Below are positions 22,400 through 33,800 of a stretch of 64,000 nucleotides of DNA, piece after piece. This stretch comes from Symsagittifera roscoffensis (taxonomy: Eukaryota > Xenacoelomorpha > Acoela > Convolutidae). How positions within the stretch are numbered: position 1 is the first letter of the stretch; every line of letters starts with the position of its first letter. The stretch lies in NCBI RefSeq assembly GCF_963678635.1, contig NC_087066.1, positions 17,297,275-17,361,274 on the forward strand, given 5' to 3'. The notes beneath the pieces are model-generated. The model was not told the origin of the DNA. It ran no database searches and saw only the letters and a list, made by a program, of their open reading frames with translations. The translations under genes were made by a program, and so were the position numbers.

Positions 22400-24405
22400 G
22401 ACCTTTTTAGTAATTGAGTAATTGGGTCCAAGCGAGGAAGTGCTATTTTTCAATTTTAAATTTGTTTTTGAAAAACCTCGTTACGGACGCGAAGTCAGAG
22501 TTTGATAGGCTACAAGGGGAGGTGTGATCACTGGGTGAGAGTTTATTGTTGGAGGGGGATTTGTAGCGGGCTGGCGAGTAAGCTTAAAGTTTTTAGTCCC
22601 ATGAGGGGGTAGTATATAAGATTCATTCTTAGATTGATAGTGAAAATCTTTGTCGTGCTCTCTGAGCTTTTGAAAACCGCTAGACTTAAAGTGGTTCCAA
22701 CCACATATATGGCGACAGACGCTGGCTTGGCTCCGTAGAATTTTTTTTGTTAAACGAAGTTCCGCTTGGTCTGTGTTGATGGGACTAAAAAATATAAAAG
22801 TTCGAAAAGTCCCTTAACACTGTCTGATGTCTTTGTTTTGCAGTTTTTTTTTCTCATTCAAATTTGCTCTGATGATTTTTGCTTTTTCACCTTCATTCTC
22901 CTCATTTTTGTTTCCGGTTATGTTTGCGGAGTTCAAATTGAACCGGGCCCCAAAGCTGTTTGTAGGGATCAGCTGTCCTCAAAGCTTGTTGAAAGTTTAT
23001 TTTGTTGATCCATGCGCTACGTTCAGGCTATCAATTGTCTATCAAAATGTTCTGACAATTTGGCTCAAATATGAGGAATGAGTCAATTTGATTACAAAAG
23101 TTTGAAAAAATTAGTTCATGCTGTTTTTTTTCCATATAATTCCTTAATCATCGTTAAACTGGTGAGACAGGTTTTTCGAACCATCAGTGCTTCTACAAAG
23201 ACGATTTGAACTTAAAAAAAAACATTCAAGAAGAACTATGTAAAAACAGAGGGGAAAGAGCTCCACTCTCTTTGCATTCACACGCACCGATAAAAAATAC
23301 GTTACGTTAAAACGTCGAAATGTGTCGTTTTTTATACTTCGCAAAGTTGAATTAAAAATCTGATTCAGTAGGAACAACTTTGCAAATATTAGATATATTT
23401 CACATTTTCCGACTATTCAATGTATTTTTTGGTCTTTGTCATTCATTCTGAATGCAAGCAGATTGAAGCTTTTCGCCTCTGTTTTATTTTGCATGGCGAC
23501 ATGTCGCTTGAAAAAATTCCTTTGTTTTTCAGCATGCTTTAGCTCGCTGAATTTCGTTAAAATCTAAATCAATACTGAAAAGGTTTTAATCTGAGGTTGT
23601 TTTCGAATCTGTCCGACTTAAAGTTTGTTGGCATATCTGAAATCACACCGTTTTTTATTGTTTTTTTTTCGGTACCGGCTCCATTCGCCCTTTCGTCCTT
23701 CACCCCTCTCAAACTTTTTCGTCCTTCACCCTTCTCATTTTTATCCTAATTATTTAAATCAAACCGAATAAACCGATAGTTAGCCAGGCTGCTAAAGAGC
23801 GTAGGATATCATCAAAATGAACATCTTAATTTGTCCAAATTTTTGCAGAAAATGGCTTTGGTCTGATTTCATAGAGTTTGTGATTGTACTTTTTAATCAA
23901 ACATAAATGATACATTTTCTGATAGCTTTTCAAGCTAAAATGCACAATTTTTCGGAAACACAAGCTTTGATGCGGGTTTTCAAATAATATTTTCAAGCTC
24001 TGCTCTTTCGGAAGGTTGCGATTTGCATAGAAAGAAAATCCATTTAAAGTAGCTAATTTACAACCGCTTTTTATATACAGCTTGTTGCTTCGAACCTGAA
24101 TGACTGAATTCGTTTCTGAATTTTTGACTTCAGCCTTTTTTTGATTGACTATTTTGTTGGGTTACAACTTATCCTCTGTGCAGAGCAAATCTAGTCTCTG
24201 AGCGAAAAAACTTCATTGAAAGGCACACGGTTTTAATTTTTTTACTGGCAGTTTGTTATGGCATTATTTTTGCAAACTGCATCGGCTATTACGTAAGTTC
24301 CAAAAAGGTGTCGAAAAAAATTGGTCGGTAAATTTCGGTAATTGAGCCAATTTGTTATTTAGTGACTTCAATTTCAGTATGTTAGGATCAGAAAAGTCTA
24401 CCATA
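22400..24405. other. Region without recognised genes
   Basis: AT-rich sequence with many short T runs. The frames at 22766-23081 are dominated by Phe/Leu from T-rich DNA. A CT-rich stretch (GTCCTTCACCC twice) lies at about 23690-23740. I see no gene. Confidence 0.45.
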
Positions 24406-24409
24406 CAGC

Positions 24410-24558
24410 GAATCTGGAATAGTTAGCACAATTGTTTGAGATGGCTAAGAATTGTGGTTTGAATCCAGTCTGGACCTGTTTTTTTTGCAAACTAGAAATT
24501 TTGCGCTGTTTCGGACCATCGTCCGTCTGTTTATTTTTGTTCGGCTTAGTTCCCGTAG
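24410..24558 (+). repeat. tRNA-derived SINE, copy 1
   Basis: A tRNA-like head with an A-box-like TAGTTAGCACAATTG and a B-box GGTTTGAATCC (24456-24466), followed by CTGGACCTGTTTTTT. The body reads GCAAACTAGAAATTTTGCGC...CTGTCTGTTTATTTTTGTTCGGCTTAGT. The same head-body order recurs at 24565 and 43255, which defines a SINE family. Confidence 0.72.
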
Positions 24559-24564
24559 CCCGAC

Positions 24565-24735
24565 TCATTTTGGGTCAGCTTTCTCCCAAGTTGCTATAGC
24601 ACATATCTTTGAGACAACAAAGCCCGGGACCGGTTCGATTCCAGTTGGGACCTGTTTTTTGCTATCTGAAATTTTTCGGCTGTTTCAAATTATTTTCTTT
24701 CTGCTTATGTTTGTCGGTTTAGTCTCGCAGAAATG
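24565..24735 (+). repeat. tRNA-derived SINE, copy 2
   Basis: Directly follows copy 1. B-box GGTTCGATTCC at 24632-24642, then GTTGGGACCTGTTTTTT, then CTGAAATTTTTCGGCTGTTT and CTGCTTATGTTTGTCGGTTTAGTC. It is about 25-30% different from copy 1, so the two are old tandem neighbours. Confidence 0.7.
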
Positions 24736-24739
24736 ACTT

Positions 24740-26150
24740 TGAAAACAGTTCGGCTTTTTTCGAAGGTTCCGAATCGCCTTGTAAAGTTTCTTATGGTGCA
24801 GGTAATTTTGTTCCATGAATTTTTTGTAATGGCAATTTTTATTTTAAAAGTTCTGGCAAAATAATTTTTTTAAAGTTTTTTTCTTCAATGTTTGATTTTT
24901 TTTTGCATTTGCTTTTAATCATAGTAATTCATTTTTATATCGCAATTGATTGGCGCAAAGCTCAGGTTTGCCTATGTGTATAATAATTTGTCCTTAGGCT
25001 AAAATAAGATTGAGTTTACTAATAAGAAAACTAGCGTTGTAAGCTTAGTTTAGCGCTTCTTTGGCAGTAAAATTTTTATTTACACTAGCAAGCTTGCGAA
25101 CATTAGTGTATTAGTACAGACCTTCTTTTTTATATAAGCTAACTCGCAAATAAAAGTGTTTGGTTATTTGGTTGCACTTTTGCTGTAGTCACGATCTGTA
25201 GCATTGGAAATTTCATAGCATCTGTTCTCTGCTTTATTTGTGGCCAGTGTTTGTGATGTATAAGTGTCCGTGGATCAATGGTTAGTGTGTGATAATCATA
25301 ATGTCTAGGTCACAGATAGAATCCGAGATGTAGCCGAAAATAGAGAACCAGCTCTTTAAGCTTCATTTCGCACATCTTTGGCAGTAAAAATGTTTTTAAA
25401 CTTTAATGTGGAAACAAAGAAATTTTAGATTAAAAAAAAAATTGTGATTGTATTTCATTTTTAGAATACACTGCTGTCGATTATGCCTATATTATTAATT
25501 TTCTACTGTTCTCATCTCACCGCGCACAAAAAACTACACCCAAATTTAAAGAAAAGAAGAAATTTTGTTTGTATTCTCATGAATGTGTCGGAACATTCTG
25601 TGCTTGCTTGTTCTTGAATTCACAATCCTCGATGAATGGAGAATTAATTTTAAATGAGACAAAAAATTGATTTTGCTTAGCCAATTTAACAGTGGGAAAG
25701 TTCAGTGAGTCAAGGGCGACTAGAGATTAGCTGTTATTTAAACTACAAAAAATGGTGCGAATTATTTTAACTACAAAAATAGTTTTTATTTTTTTTGCAG
25801 CAAGAACTAGTTTTTGGAGCTTCAGTTAGCTCTTTTCCTGCATGAAAATTCTCAAAATAACAGTAGACATTAAAATTTTTACGCTTCAGCTTTTTTCAGT
25901 CTCTCTCCGTTCTCTCACAAACAAACAACAATTTGAAGAAAAAATCTAATTTTTATTATTTTCAAAATTATCTGTGGTCGGAACCTTGTGCCGATGCAAT
26001 TAGTGTAGCGGTGGTTTGTTTCACTGATTGATCTCTATTAATGTGTTATTTGAGTTTCATTTTGGCAATGGTTAAACTGGAATTGTAAACTTAGATTTGA
26101 TGCACGATTCTCGTCAATCTTGAAATTGATGTCCATTTCAGGTCATAATG
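24740..26150. other. AT-rich intergenic region with a possible SINE head
   Basis: No coding frame. At about 25268-25330 the phrase CCGTGGATCAATGGTTAGTG and a later AGATAGAATCCG resemble a decayed tRNA-like head, with no body match found. The rest shows only simple AT-rich sequence. Confidence 0.35.
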
Positions 26151-26241
26151 AATTTCTTGGTTCAGTTCGGATGAGACCAGAAATTATTCAGTACAAATTC
26201 TCGACTTGGCCCAAGCTGTCCTCTTTCACCCCTTTTAAAAT
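26120..26241 (+). promoter_or_regulatory. Acceptor-like site and uORF before kinase gene 2
   Basis: TGATGTCCATTTCAG ends at about 26142 and resembles a 3' splice or trans-splice acceptor. The next ATG (about 26147) opens an eight-codon uORF that ends in TGA near 26173, well before the kinase start at 26242. The CAG...AATGAATT block matches the one before kinase gene 1, so the 5' end of the mature transcript was probably shared by the ancestor of both copies. Confidence 0.5.
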
Positions 26242-27669
26242 ATGACTCAAGGTGTGCCACCAGCCAGTAGCCAATCACAGGACAGAACCAGGAGATCAGC
26301 GTCGTCACAAAACAGAGGGCCAGGCACTGCACGTGGCAATGTCGGAACCACCGGCTCCACCCCCGGAAGCTCGACCGGAGGAAGTCAAGGGTCAACCGGG
26401 CCGTTGATGGTGGGACCGAATTATAGAGTGGGAAAGAAAATAGGCTGTGGTAATTTTGGCGAGCTGAGAATAGGCATGAATATGTACACGAAAGAGATAG
26501 TTGCAATAAAGTTGGAGCCGATGAAGTCTAGAGCGCCTCAGCTTCATTTGGAATACAGGTACTACAAACAACTTGGGATCCACGAAGGAGTGCCACAGGT
26601 GTTTTATTTCGGACCCTGCAACAAGTACAACGCAATGGTGCTAGAACTGCTGGGCAAGTCGCTGGAGGATCTGTTTGACCTCTGTCATCGAAGGTTCTCT
26701 CTCAAAACAGTCATAATGATTGCAATCCAGTTAATTTCCAGAATACAGTATCTCCATGAGAAACATCTAATCTACCGCGACATAAAGCCAGAGAACTTTT
26801 TGATCGGCCGCAAAAGCACCCAGAAGGAAAACTTGATTCACATAATAGACTTCGGTCTGGCCAAAGAGTACATTGATCCGGAGACCAACAAACATATTCC
26901 CTACAGAGAGCACAAGAGTCTCACGGGAACAGCTAGATACATGAGTATCAATACACACTTGGGAAAGGAGCAAAGTCGTCGCGATGACTTGGAAGCGTTA
27001 GGTCATATGTTGCTGTATTTTCTTCGAGGATCTTTACCCTGGCAAGGATTGAAAGCAGAGACACTTAAGGAACGCTACCATAAAATCGGAGAGACGAAGC
27101 GAAACACTCCCATTGATGTCCTGTGCGAAAATCAATGCGAGGAGTTTGCGACTTATTTGAGGTACGTTAGAAAGTTGGACTTCTTCGAGACTCCGGACTA
27201 CCAGTATTTGATCAAACTGTTCCAAGGCTTGTACAAGCGCCAGGGATACGAAGATGACTCTGTTTTCGACTGGAGCGAGATTCCGATTCCTTCGCCATCA
27301 GCGTCCATGGAAAGCATCTCTGGAATGATTATTCCTCAAGGAGCTAGAGAGCGTCACAATTCACAGTGGCAAAAACCTTCATCCGGGGCTCAGAATGCAG
27401 GCGGCACTGGTCAATTAGGGGTGCATAATAGACCCTCATGGGGAGGGGGAGGTCACACGGATGTTTCGGGTGGGGGAAGACATAGTACGGGAGACGGAGG
27501 AAATCTGACATCGCCGGAACGACATGACTCAGCGACTGTGAACAATCCTTCCACAAATCCGAATTTAGACTACACCGGCTCGGAAATCAACTGCTGTCTG
27601 TTCAAAATACGAAAGAAAAAGAGCAAACGAAACAGAGGAGCGACCAACTCCCCAGCTCGACGAACATGA
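26242..27669 (+). CDS. CSNK1G-like: Casein kinase 1 gamma-like Ser/Thr kinase, copy 2
   Basis: This 475-aa intronless frame is a complete CK1 gamma-type kinase. It has a 54-residue Ser/Gly/Thr-rich N-terminus, then the glycine loop G-C-G-N-F-G (68-73), K90 in [12 protein letters not shown] with D180, D-F-G at 203-205 and T-A-R-Y-M-S-I-N. After the kinase domain, a Gly/Ser-rich tail ends in S-E-I-N-C-C-L-F-K with the Cys pair at 451-452 and a Lys/Arg cluster. This is the CK1 gamma palmitoylation and membrane-attachment tail. It shares long identical stretches with copy 1, including the C-terminus, and lies in the same orientation about 9.5 kb downstream. Codons are more GC-rich than in copy 1. 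It keeps more consensus residues, so it is likely the ancestral-type copy. Confidence 0.96.
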   Translation: MTQGVPPASSQSQDRTRRSASSQNRGPGTARGNVGTTGSTPGSSTGGSQGSTGPLMVGPNYRVGKKIGCGNFGELRIGMNMYTKEIVAIKLEPMKSRAPQLHLEYRYYKQLGIHEGVPQVFYFGPCNKYNAMVLELLGKSLEDLFDLCHRRFSLKTVIMIAIQLISRIQYLHEKHLIYRDIKPENFLIGRKSTQKENLIHIIDFGLAKEYIDPETNKHIPYREHKSLTGTARYMSINTHLGKEQSRRDDLEALGHMLLYFLRGSLPWQGLKAETLKERYHKIGETKRNTPIDVLCENQCEEFATYLRYVRKLDFFETPDYQYLIKLFQGLYKRQGYEDDSVFDWSEIPIPSPSASMESISGMIIPQGARERHNSQWQKPSSGAQNAGGTGQLGVHNRPSWGGGGHTDVSGGGRHSTGDGGNLTSPERHDSATVNNPSTNPNLDYTGSEINCCLFKIRKKKSKRNRGATNSPARRT

Positions 27670-28765
27670 TGAACAAACTCGCAATGAAAGTGGACAAACA
27701 AACAAGTTCATCGGTGGTATTTAGTTCACGCTTTTGGACGACGGCAAGAACGAACTTTCTAGAACTTTTCAACGCTCCCTATCTAACTTAGTTGCCACTT
27801 CTTCTTTCTAGTTTTGAGTTGGCAGAAATGACGTCAACGTTTTGCGCGCCACTATCTGTCTGTTTATTATGCATCATACACACCTGCAATGCAATACTCA
27901 ATAGATATCATTAGTATTCGTCAAATTACTCGCTCGAAGTTGAATTTTTTAGTGAATAAAAAATAAAAAGATCTGCAAAGAAAACAATTTACTTAATACT
28001 GCTTTTGAAAAAGGTGTCCATTTGACTTGCCGAGCATTTAAAATACTGTTCTCTGAAAATCTAACTGATGAGCGAGCTCGTATATTCAGGATTGAAAATT
28101 TTGTTGAAAGATTTTATGCTAAAAGCTGCTCTACCCGCCATCGACGAATGTTTTGAAACATCTAAGGTTCAATTAGCGGTACTCAGATTTATGCGATTTC
28201 TTAAGAAAATGACCTTGTTAATGCTTTTATCGAAAATAAATATGTTTATTTCCATTTGACTGTATCCCAAGATGTCGCCTACTCTATTTGCCCGAAAATT
28301 TGCAATTTGATCTGCGAATGGTGAGCACGTGATTACTGGTTGTCATGGATTTGGTTCTGAAAATCGCGACATTTTGCCGCACGGGTTTTGAAAGTGCCAA
28401 TGAACAAAATGAAGACACCTATTTAGGTCGTGATCCTTAGTTTTCTAAAATAAAAATATTTTGAAGTTGTAACCCGCTCAAATGTGATCTTTCGCGGCTT
28501 AATTTTTGATTTCTTTTTAAGTTCAAATCAAATTGTCAAAAGGAAGGTAAGAAGCGCTCTCTCTTACAAAAATAAAAATGGCGCAAAAAATTGATTGAAT
28601 TTCAGTTCTAAAAGTACGTTTTAGTTTTTAGATATTGCGGAAGGAAAAACCTAATGATCGAGAGCTCTCAAATTGTGTTAGCTTTATCAAAAAAATGTCA
28701 ATCAAAAAGGATTCTTGAGCTGAATTAAATTAAATAATAAATTCCAGCGGACTTAATCAATGACA
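27670..28765. other. 3' UTR of kinase gene 2 and intergenic DNA
   Basis: A double polyadenylation signal (AATAAAAAATAAA) lies at about 27955-27967, which would give a short 3' UTR of about 300 bases. Beyond it no gene is seen. Confidence 0.55.
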
Positions 28766-28773
28766 TATACAGC

Positions 28774-29211
28774 CAGGGGCGGATTTAGGGGGGGGGGGGC
28801 GGACGCCACCAACCCCCCCCCCCCCCCTCAGGGATTCGAACCCCTGCCAACCCAAAGGGTCCCCCCTTTGGTACTTTTTAAGAAATCCATTTTTGGCCGA
28901 CCGACCCTAAAATTTTTCTAAAGGCGCCTTCGGCGCCAATATATACTAGTTTTGAGGGGGAGCGCGCGCCAAAAAAACGCGTTTTTTTTGTCAAAATTTT
29001 CCAAAAAGTGCCCAAAAACGACTTTTTTGACCTGTTTTTTCAGAAAATTGCCTGCGGCGCAGAAAATTTGGCCAAAACAGGGTCTTTTTACTGCTTTGGG
29101 AGAGCTCGGAAAATCAATCTGATCGACCTAAAAAAAAAAAGGTCGTCAAAATTTTCGAAATTTTTTTGAAAATCCGCCCCCCCCCTAGAGAAAATCCTAG
29201 ATCCGCCCCTG
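28774..29211. mobile_element. Non-autonomous DNA transposon (hAT-like MITE)
   Basis: Terminal inverted repeats CAGGGGCGGATTTAGG and CCTAGATCCGCCCCTG match at 15 of 16 positions. An 8-bp direct duplication TATACAGC flanks both sides (28766-28773, 29212-29219). The 438-bp length, lack of coding capacity and 8-bp duplication fit a hAT-type MITE. Internally it has runs of G and C and a small hairpin that resembles a tRNA T-arm (CAGGGATTCGAACCCCTG). Confidence 0.85.
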
Positions 29212-29219
29212 TATACAGC

Positions 29220-32200
29220 AATACAATTTTATAATCAATAAACTTTTGTCCGCCTAGGACCAACGCTAGGCACAAGGCCCTTACTATGTTGATCCTAGAT
29301 AAACAACTAATTAATCAAGTTAGCTCAAATTAATCATTAATCATTAAAAAGAGATGGCACTTGTCCAACTGTCGTTGGCAACGTTTATTGTGTGGCAATT
29401 TTGGATGCGAAAGCCTTTCTTTGCCGATAAAAATTAACTTGAAAGTAAGTAAAACGTATGAAATGGCGACAGACATCTTCATAGATTTTTGAAGTTTAAG
29501 AAATGGAAATTGCAGAATGCTCATTGAATTTTACGCCAACAGTTTCAATTGTATTCTTATTGGTGTGAGGGATAGAAAATCTAAATTGAAGTTCAAGCTG
29601 GCAACATCGTTTTTCAGCAAAAAGTATACAAGTAATCGTAGCCCAGTTGAAATTGATTGTAAAAAAATTCACAGTGAGGCTGAAAATTTGTATGCTTTTT
29701 GCAATCCCTGCCTTTCTGGGCTATGTTTGTATCAGAAGGTCCGAAAGGCCGAAAAGTTTGAAGCAATCCTAATCGGTTGGTTGCTCAAAACATGATTAAG
29801 TTGTCATGTTTTCATCACGTTGGTAAATGGTGAAATTTGATTGGGTAATAAGACTTAGTCGTTCGGTCCTTCTGTTATGAAGCATTAACTCCTTTTCTCT
29901 GTTGTGGGATTTCAATTCGTATGTTTCTTAAATCATGTAGCGATGTTATCACTCATTTATTCAATTAATTCTGCTTACGTCTCATTTACCTGATTAATAA
30001 TCTCGGAGCTGACGACCCCTTTTGGTCGAAATTTAATTTTTTAATACACAATTTGCGATCCTTGTCTGCTAGAAAAAGAAAGTATCAATAATCGAAATCA
30101 TGTTTGCTGTGTACTGGATGAATATCTAGCAGGTAATCTGAGCGGCGGCTCTTGTAGGTTATAATTGTATTTATAGTTAATGTTATTTTTTCTTGATCAA
30201 ATTCAAATATTTTATCCACTTTTTTTTATAAATAGGATTATATACTAGTCCGTTCGTCGCTGGATAATTTAGAAAAAGTAGCCTTAAAAAGAGCAACCAA
30301 ATGAATGTGCTTTTAAAGTCTATAAATAGATTCGATGGAAAAATGGTATCTTAATAAGTATCACAAAACAACATGCATTTTTAAAAATGAAAAAAAAAAT
30401 GGAGTTTAAACATGGACCTGTTTGTGATGAATTTTTTTAAACTCAATCTCCTTGTTCTGTACTGTCCCATTAATAGTTATATTGCGATTGAATTAAGGAA
30501 ATTATTAAGTATTGAGAAGTGGTCATTCAGGCACCAACAGAGGTGGAACCGGGCATGAGTTTGAGGTCCTGGCTTGGCCCTGTCCCGTTGTTTCAGGCCC
30601 TAGTCCCATTTTTATTGAAAACACGAATTTTCTAACAAAAAAGTAAATTGAAATTCCAATGTGAATTTCAAAAAAATCAAAGTTTAATAAGTCCATTGGC
30701 CGCAGCCGATCCTAGCAGTTTAATTTGGCTGACTTTTGCCGCAGAAAGGAGGGCACGCTTGGCTGACCCAGCCCTGCTGAAGTCACGCTCCTACTGGGGG
30801 TTTGTGGCTTGAACGGTGAAACGTGTGAACTCTTTTGAAAGTCAGGCCCGGGCCCGGTACGGCCCTTAAAAAGTCCAGGCACGGTTCCAAATCTAGGCAG
30901 CGAGCTGTTTTCACAAAATGCAAAAAACTTGGAATCAAGTATCAGACAAGGTGCAGTTTTCAAGAATCCTGCGCGTCAAACTGCTGTCGAAGTAAATCTA
31001 AAAAGAAAAAAACATTGAGATTTTTATTGAACTTTTTCTGGCGTTTTGGATAGCGAGAAAACCTTGAAACTGAGTTGAAATAATTAGGTAATAATAGTTT
31101 GAGTAAGGTGAGGTGAAAACAATTGTAGAACCATGTTGGTAGTGGCGACTCTGTTTATCTGTTGAATAGATTCTATTCTGCTTGAGCTATTTAACTCCGT
31201 AAAGCGAAATTTCGGATCGGTTCTTCTAAGGATCCTCGTATCAAAAGAAAACCTAGGCCATAGATCTTTCCCACTTCGTGCAGTTTCGGCGAAGGTCGAG
31301 CATATTTAATTTTTCAATTGTGTCTGGACACAGTCACGCAGTCAGTCGCAGAATGTGTGAACTCTGTAATGCCTAAAGCGTAAAACAAATGCATACTTGA
31401 GTTTGCAAGAACAAATATGTTGTAATCGGGAGCTGTTTTTCCTTTAAACACAAATTTGGAAGCTATTATGGGTCATTTATTAAGAATTAGCAGTAACCGT
31501 CGCTGAATCTCCTGATTTAGTCCTAATGTAAAGAGCGTGCCCGATGTTCTGAAGGTTCGTGTATCGAAAAACGGTCGAAACTTTTGTTGTATGTATTGAC
31601 ATTTTTCATTTTTTAAAGCGTATTGGTCTTCGTCACTTCGTTTCTGTGCTGTTTTTAAACGCTCAATTGAAGCCTGCTGGAATGTTATATATATGGTTAT
31701 AATCAGTAGATGTATAGCGATTGAACTTGGAATTAATTTCTTTTGCTGCTTATCATTTTTTCGGCTTCCTGACTTTCGACTGTAGCTCTTTGGTTGAGGA
31801 GTTTTGCGAATGATGAATCGTATCGTATACGTTACGCGATATCGTATAAATTGTTTCGTTAGGTTTTTTGAATTTTTTCGGATTAAATCATGAACTATAT
31901 CGTTTTCGGCTTCTTGGGTGTCAGCTTTTAATATTTCAGCATAGTTGACTTACTGTTCCGACCATTGAAAAGTGGGAGGAACTTTGTAATCAGGTGTGTT
32001 TTTTGTTTTCACGCAAAATCTGGTACAAATAACCATCGGAATGGGTTGAGTAATATCTATTATTAAATATTGAAATGCCGGCTTCACTATTTTGTCATGT
32101 TTAAGCTTTTTCAAGTATTATTTTTGCGCGTTTAACGAAAGAATTTTTTCACGTTTAAGCTATAACGTACATTGCAATGGTTACAATTTTTTTTTTCGAT

Positions 32201-32245
32201 TTTGCAGTTTGAATTCAGAGTTGATTTCACCAAGCTTGAAATTAG
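29220..32245. other. Region without recognised genes
   Basis: AT-rich sequence with no credible coding frame. A GC-rich island at about 30540-30910 carries GGGCCCGG-type words (for example GGCCCGGGCCCGG near 30845) and may be a decayed mobile element; no terminal repeats were confirmed. A run of GTATCGTATACG-like short palindromes lies near 31820-31855. Confidence 0.4.
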
Positions 32246-32249
32246 CAAC

Positions 32250-33015
32250 CCAATAGTGGGATGCTGTCAGGGTTCCCCCAGGGGTCGCGAATTCGGCCGC
32301 CAATTTAGAAAAACTAAATCCTTTCAGTTTGCGAGATCGGACGATTTTTGTGGCTTTTCCAAACATTTTCACAAAATTTGAAATTCCCCTCTTTAATTGG
32401 GCGCTGTCAGGGTGCTCTCAGGTATTGTTAATCGTGCCTCCAAATATGACTGCACAATTTCTTTTAGTTTCCGAGATAAGATGTTTGTATGATTTTTTTT
32501 CAAACGTTTTCAATGAACTTACAATTTTATATAAATACTTGACAAACGCTGAAATTCTTATTCTGTAGTTTGGTGCTGTCAGAGTACTCTCGGGGAGTGC
32601 AATTCTTGCCTCAAAATATGACTACTGAAATTCTTTAGTTTCCAAGATATGACTTATGATTTTAAAAAATATATTTCTAAAAACAATACTTTAATTAACA
32701 TAAAGCTTTTTCAAATTCGAAATTTCAAACCTATAGTGGGGTGCTCCCATGATACGCTCAGAGTTTGCAGTTCATGCCTCAAAGTTTGAATGCTAAAATC
32801 ATTTTAGTTTCGGAGATAGGTCGTTGCTTATGCTTTTCCAAAGCTTTCAAAAAACTTAAGATAAAAAAAACTATAGCGGAGCGTTCTCAAGTTACTCTCA
32901 GGATGTTTATCTGCACTCGAAATATGACTGCTCATTAATTTTTTTGTTAGATATGACGTTTTTGTCTTCTTTGAAAATGTTCAAATTGTCGACCCTTTTC
33001 TTGGGCGTTGTGAAC
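32250..33015. repeat. Diverged tandem repeat, 135-175-bp monomers
   Basis: Five to six copies start at about 32256, 32400, 32572, 32737, 32879 and 33000. Each opens with a GGTGCTGTCAGGGTGCTCTCAGG-like phrase (under 20 bases conserved in any pair), then TGCCTC-AAATATGACTGC, then TTTAGTTTCCGAGATATGA. Monomers differ strongly in sequence and length, indicating an old satellite-like array. Confidence 0.75.
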
Positions 33016-33429
33016 TCGCATCCTAACGCTATTGCTTAAATGTTCGGTTTTGGCATTTTTGATATTTCAATGTTTTTCATTAAACTTACTATTAAATTAA
33101 ACCAATGATAGTTTAAAATTAATAACGCTAGATTTTGAATTCCATTTATGAATTAGATGATTTTGCAAATAAGATTGGTTCAATTTTTTTTAATATGGAA
33201 GTTGCAGTTGTATGCTGTTGACCATTTTAGGGTATCTTCATTTTTGAGTTAAAAATACGAAGATCTGAAACGCTGTAGTTTGACCATTTTAGTTCTCAAA
33301 ACATTTTAATTGAAATGATTTTTATGGTTCAATTTATGTAATCAAAATTTTTTGTTGCGGTTGCATTCATTTCGTTTTTTTTTCCATAAACTTCATACGC
33401 AATTTTCACATCCACTAATCTGTTTGAAG

Positions 33430-33800
33430 TACCGGAGGTGCGTTACACGCTACTATAATATTAAAGCCATCTCAGTCGTTATTCGAACGACATCAAAAGT
33501 GTTTTCAGTTTCGAGAAAACTCCAATTTGAAAATTGATTTTTGGTCTAATTTCGAGCGAATAAGGTGAGCGAGAAGGCTTATTTTTTTTCTACCAAAAAC
33601 TTTTTACACAAATAATCATCGTAATGCGTGTAGTGATTTATCATATTAAAACCATTTCAGTCCTGATTCGATCGAAATTGAAAAATTTGAAAAACTTGCC
33701 CTTGTGTCGAGAAAAACCGGTTTGAAAAACCGAGTTAAGTCAAATTCCGAGCGGGTTGAATCAACTGAGCAGGCTTTTTACAGAAAGATAAGCCATAGTG
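33430..33800. repeat. Two-copy tandem repeat, about 195-bp unit
   Basis: Copy 1 (about 33435-33585) and copy 2 (about 33632-33785) share TATTAAAGCCATCTCAGTC / CATATTAAAACCATTTCAGTC, GTTTCGAGAAAA, AATTTCGAGCG...TGAGC-AGGCTT. A third, weaker copy may start near 32022 (ACAAATAACCATCGGAATGG). Noncoding. Confidence 0.65.

Larger units (their letters stand above)
19980..22400 (-). mobile_element. Element C: decayed non-LTR retrotransposon, minus strand
   Basis: Pieces lie in the order expected on the minus strand: endonuclease-like (22331-22101), linker (22039-21716), RT palm (21118-20695) and a C-terminal region (20223-19990). Frames shift between pieces. The RT piece reads Y-L-G-G-R-Q-S-K-V then V-R-K-G-V-P-P-D-S-V, then L-R-S-Y-A-D-E-F, matching the GVPQG and YADD blocks of non-LTR RTs with changes. 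The GC content (about 45%) is clearly higher than in the surrounding AT-rich DNA, which supports an inserted origin. No tail or target duplication was identified. Confidence 0.72.

Noticed and set aside
22766-23008. A possible 2A-like sequence (I-E-P-G-P) at the start of a non-LTR element
   Set aside because: The required D-x-E-x-N-P-G-P pattern is not met, the surrounding frame is Phe-rich and closes soon, and no endonuclease follows on this strand.
28820-28850. A tRNA gene on the minus strand
   Set aside because: Only a T-arm-like hairpin is present, inside a MITE; there is no acceptor stem, D-arm or anticodon arm.
32250-33800. A CRISPR-like array
   Set aside because: Repeats are long, diverged and unevenly spaced, no short exact repeats with unique spacers are seen, and the DNA is animal.
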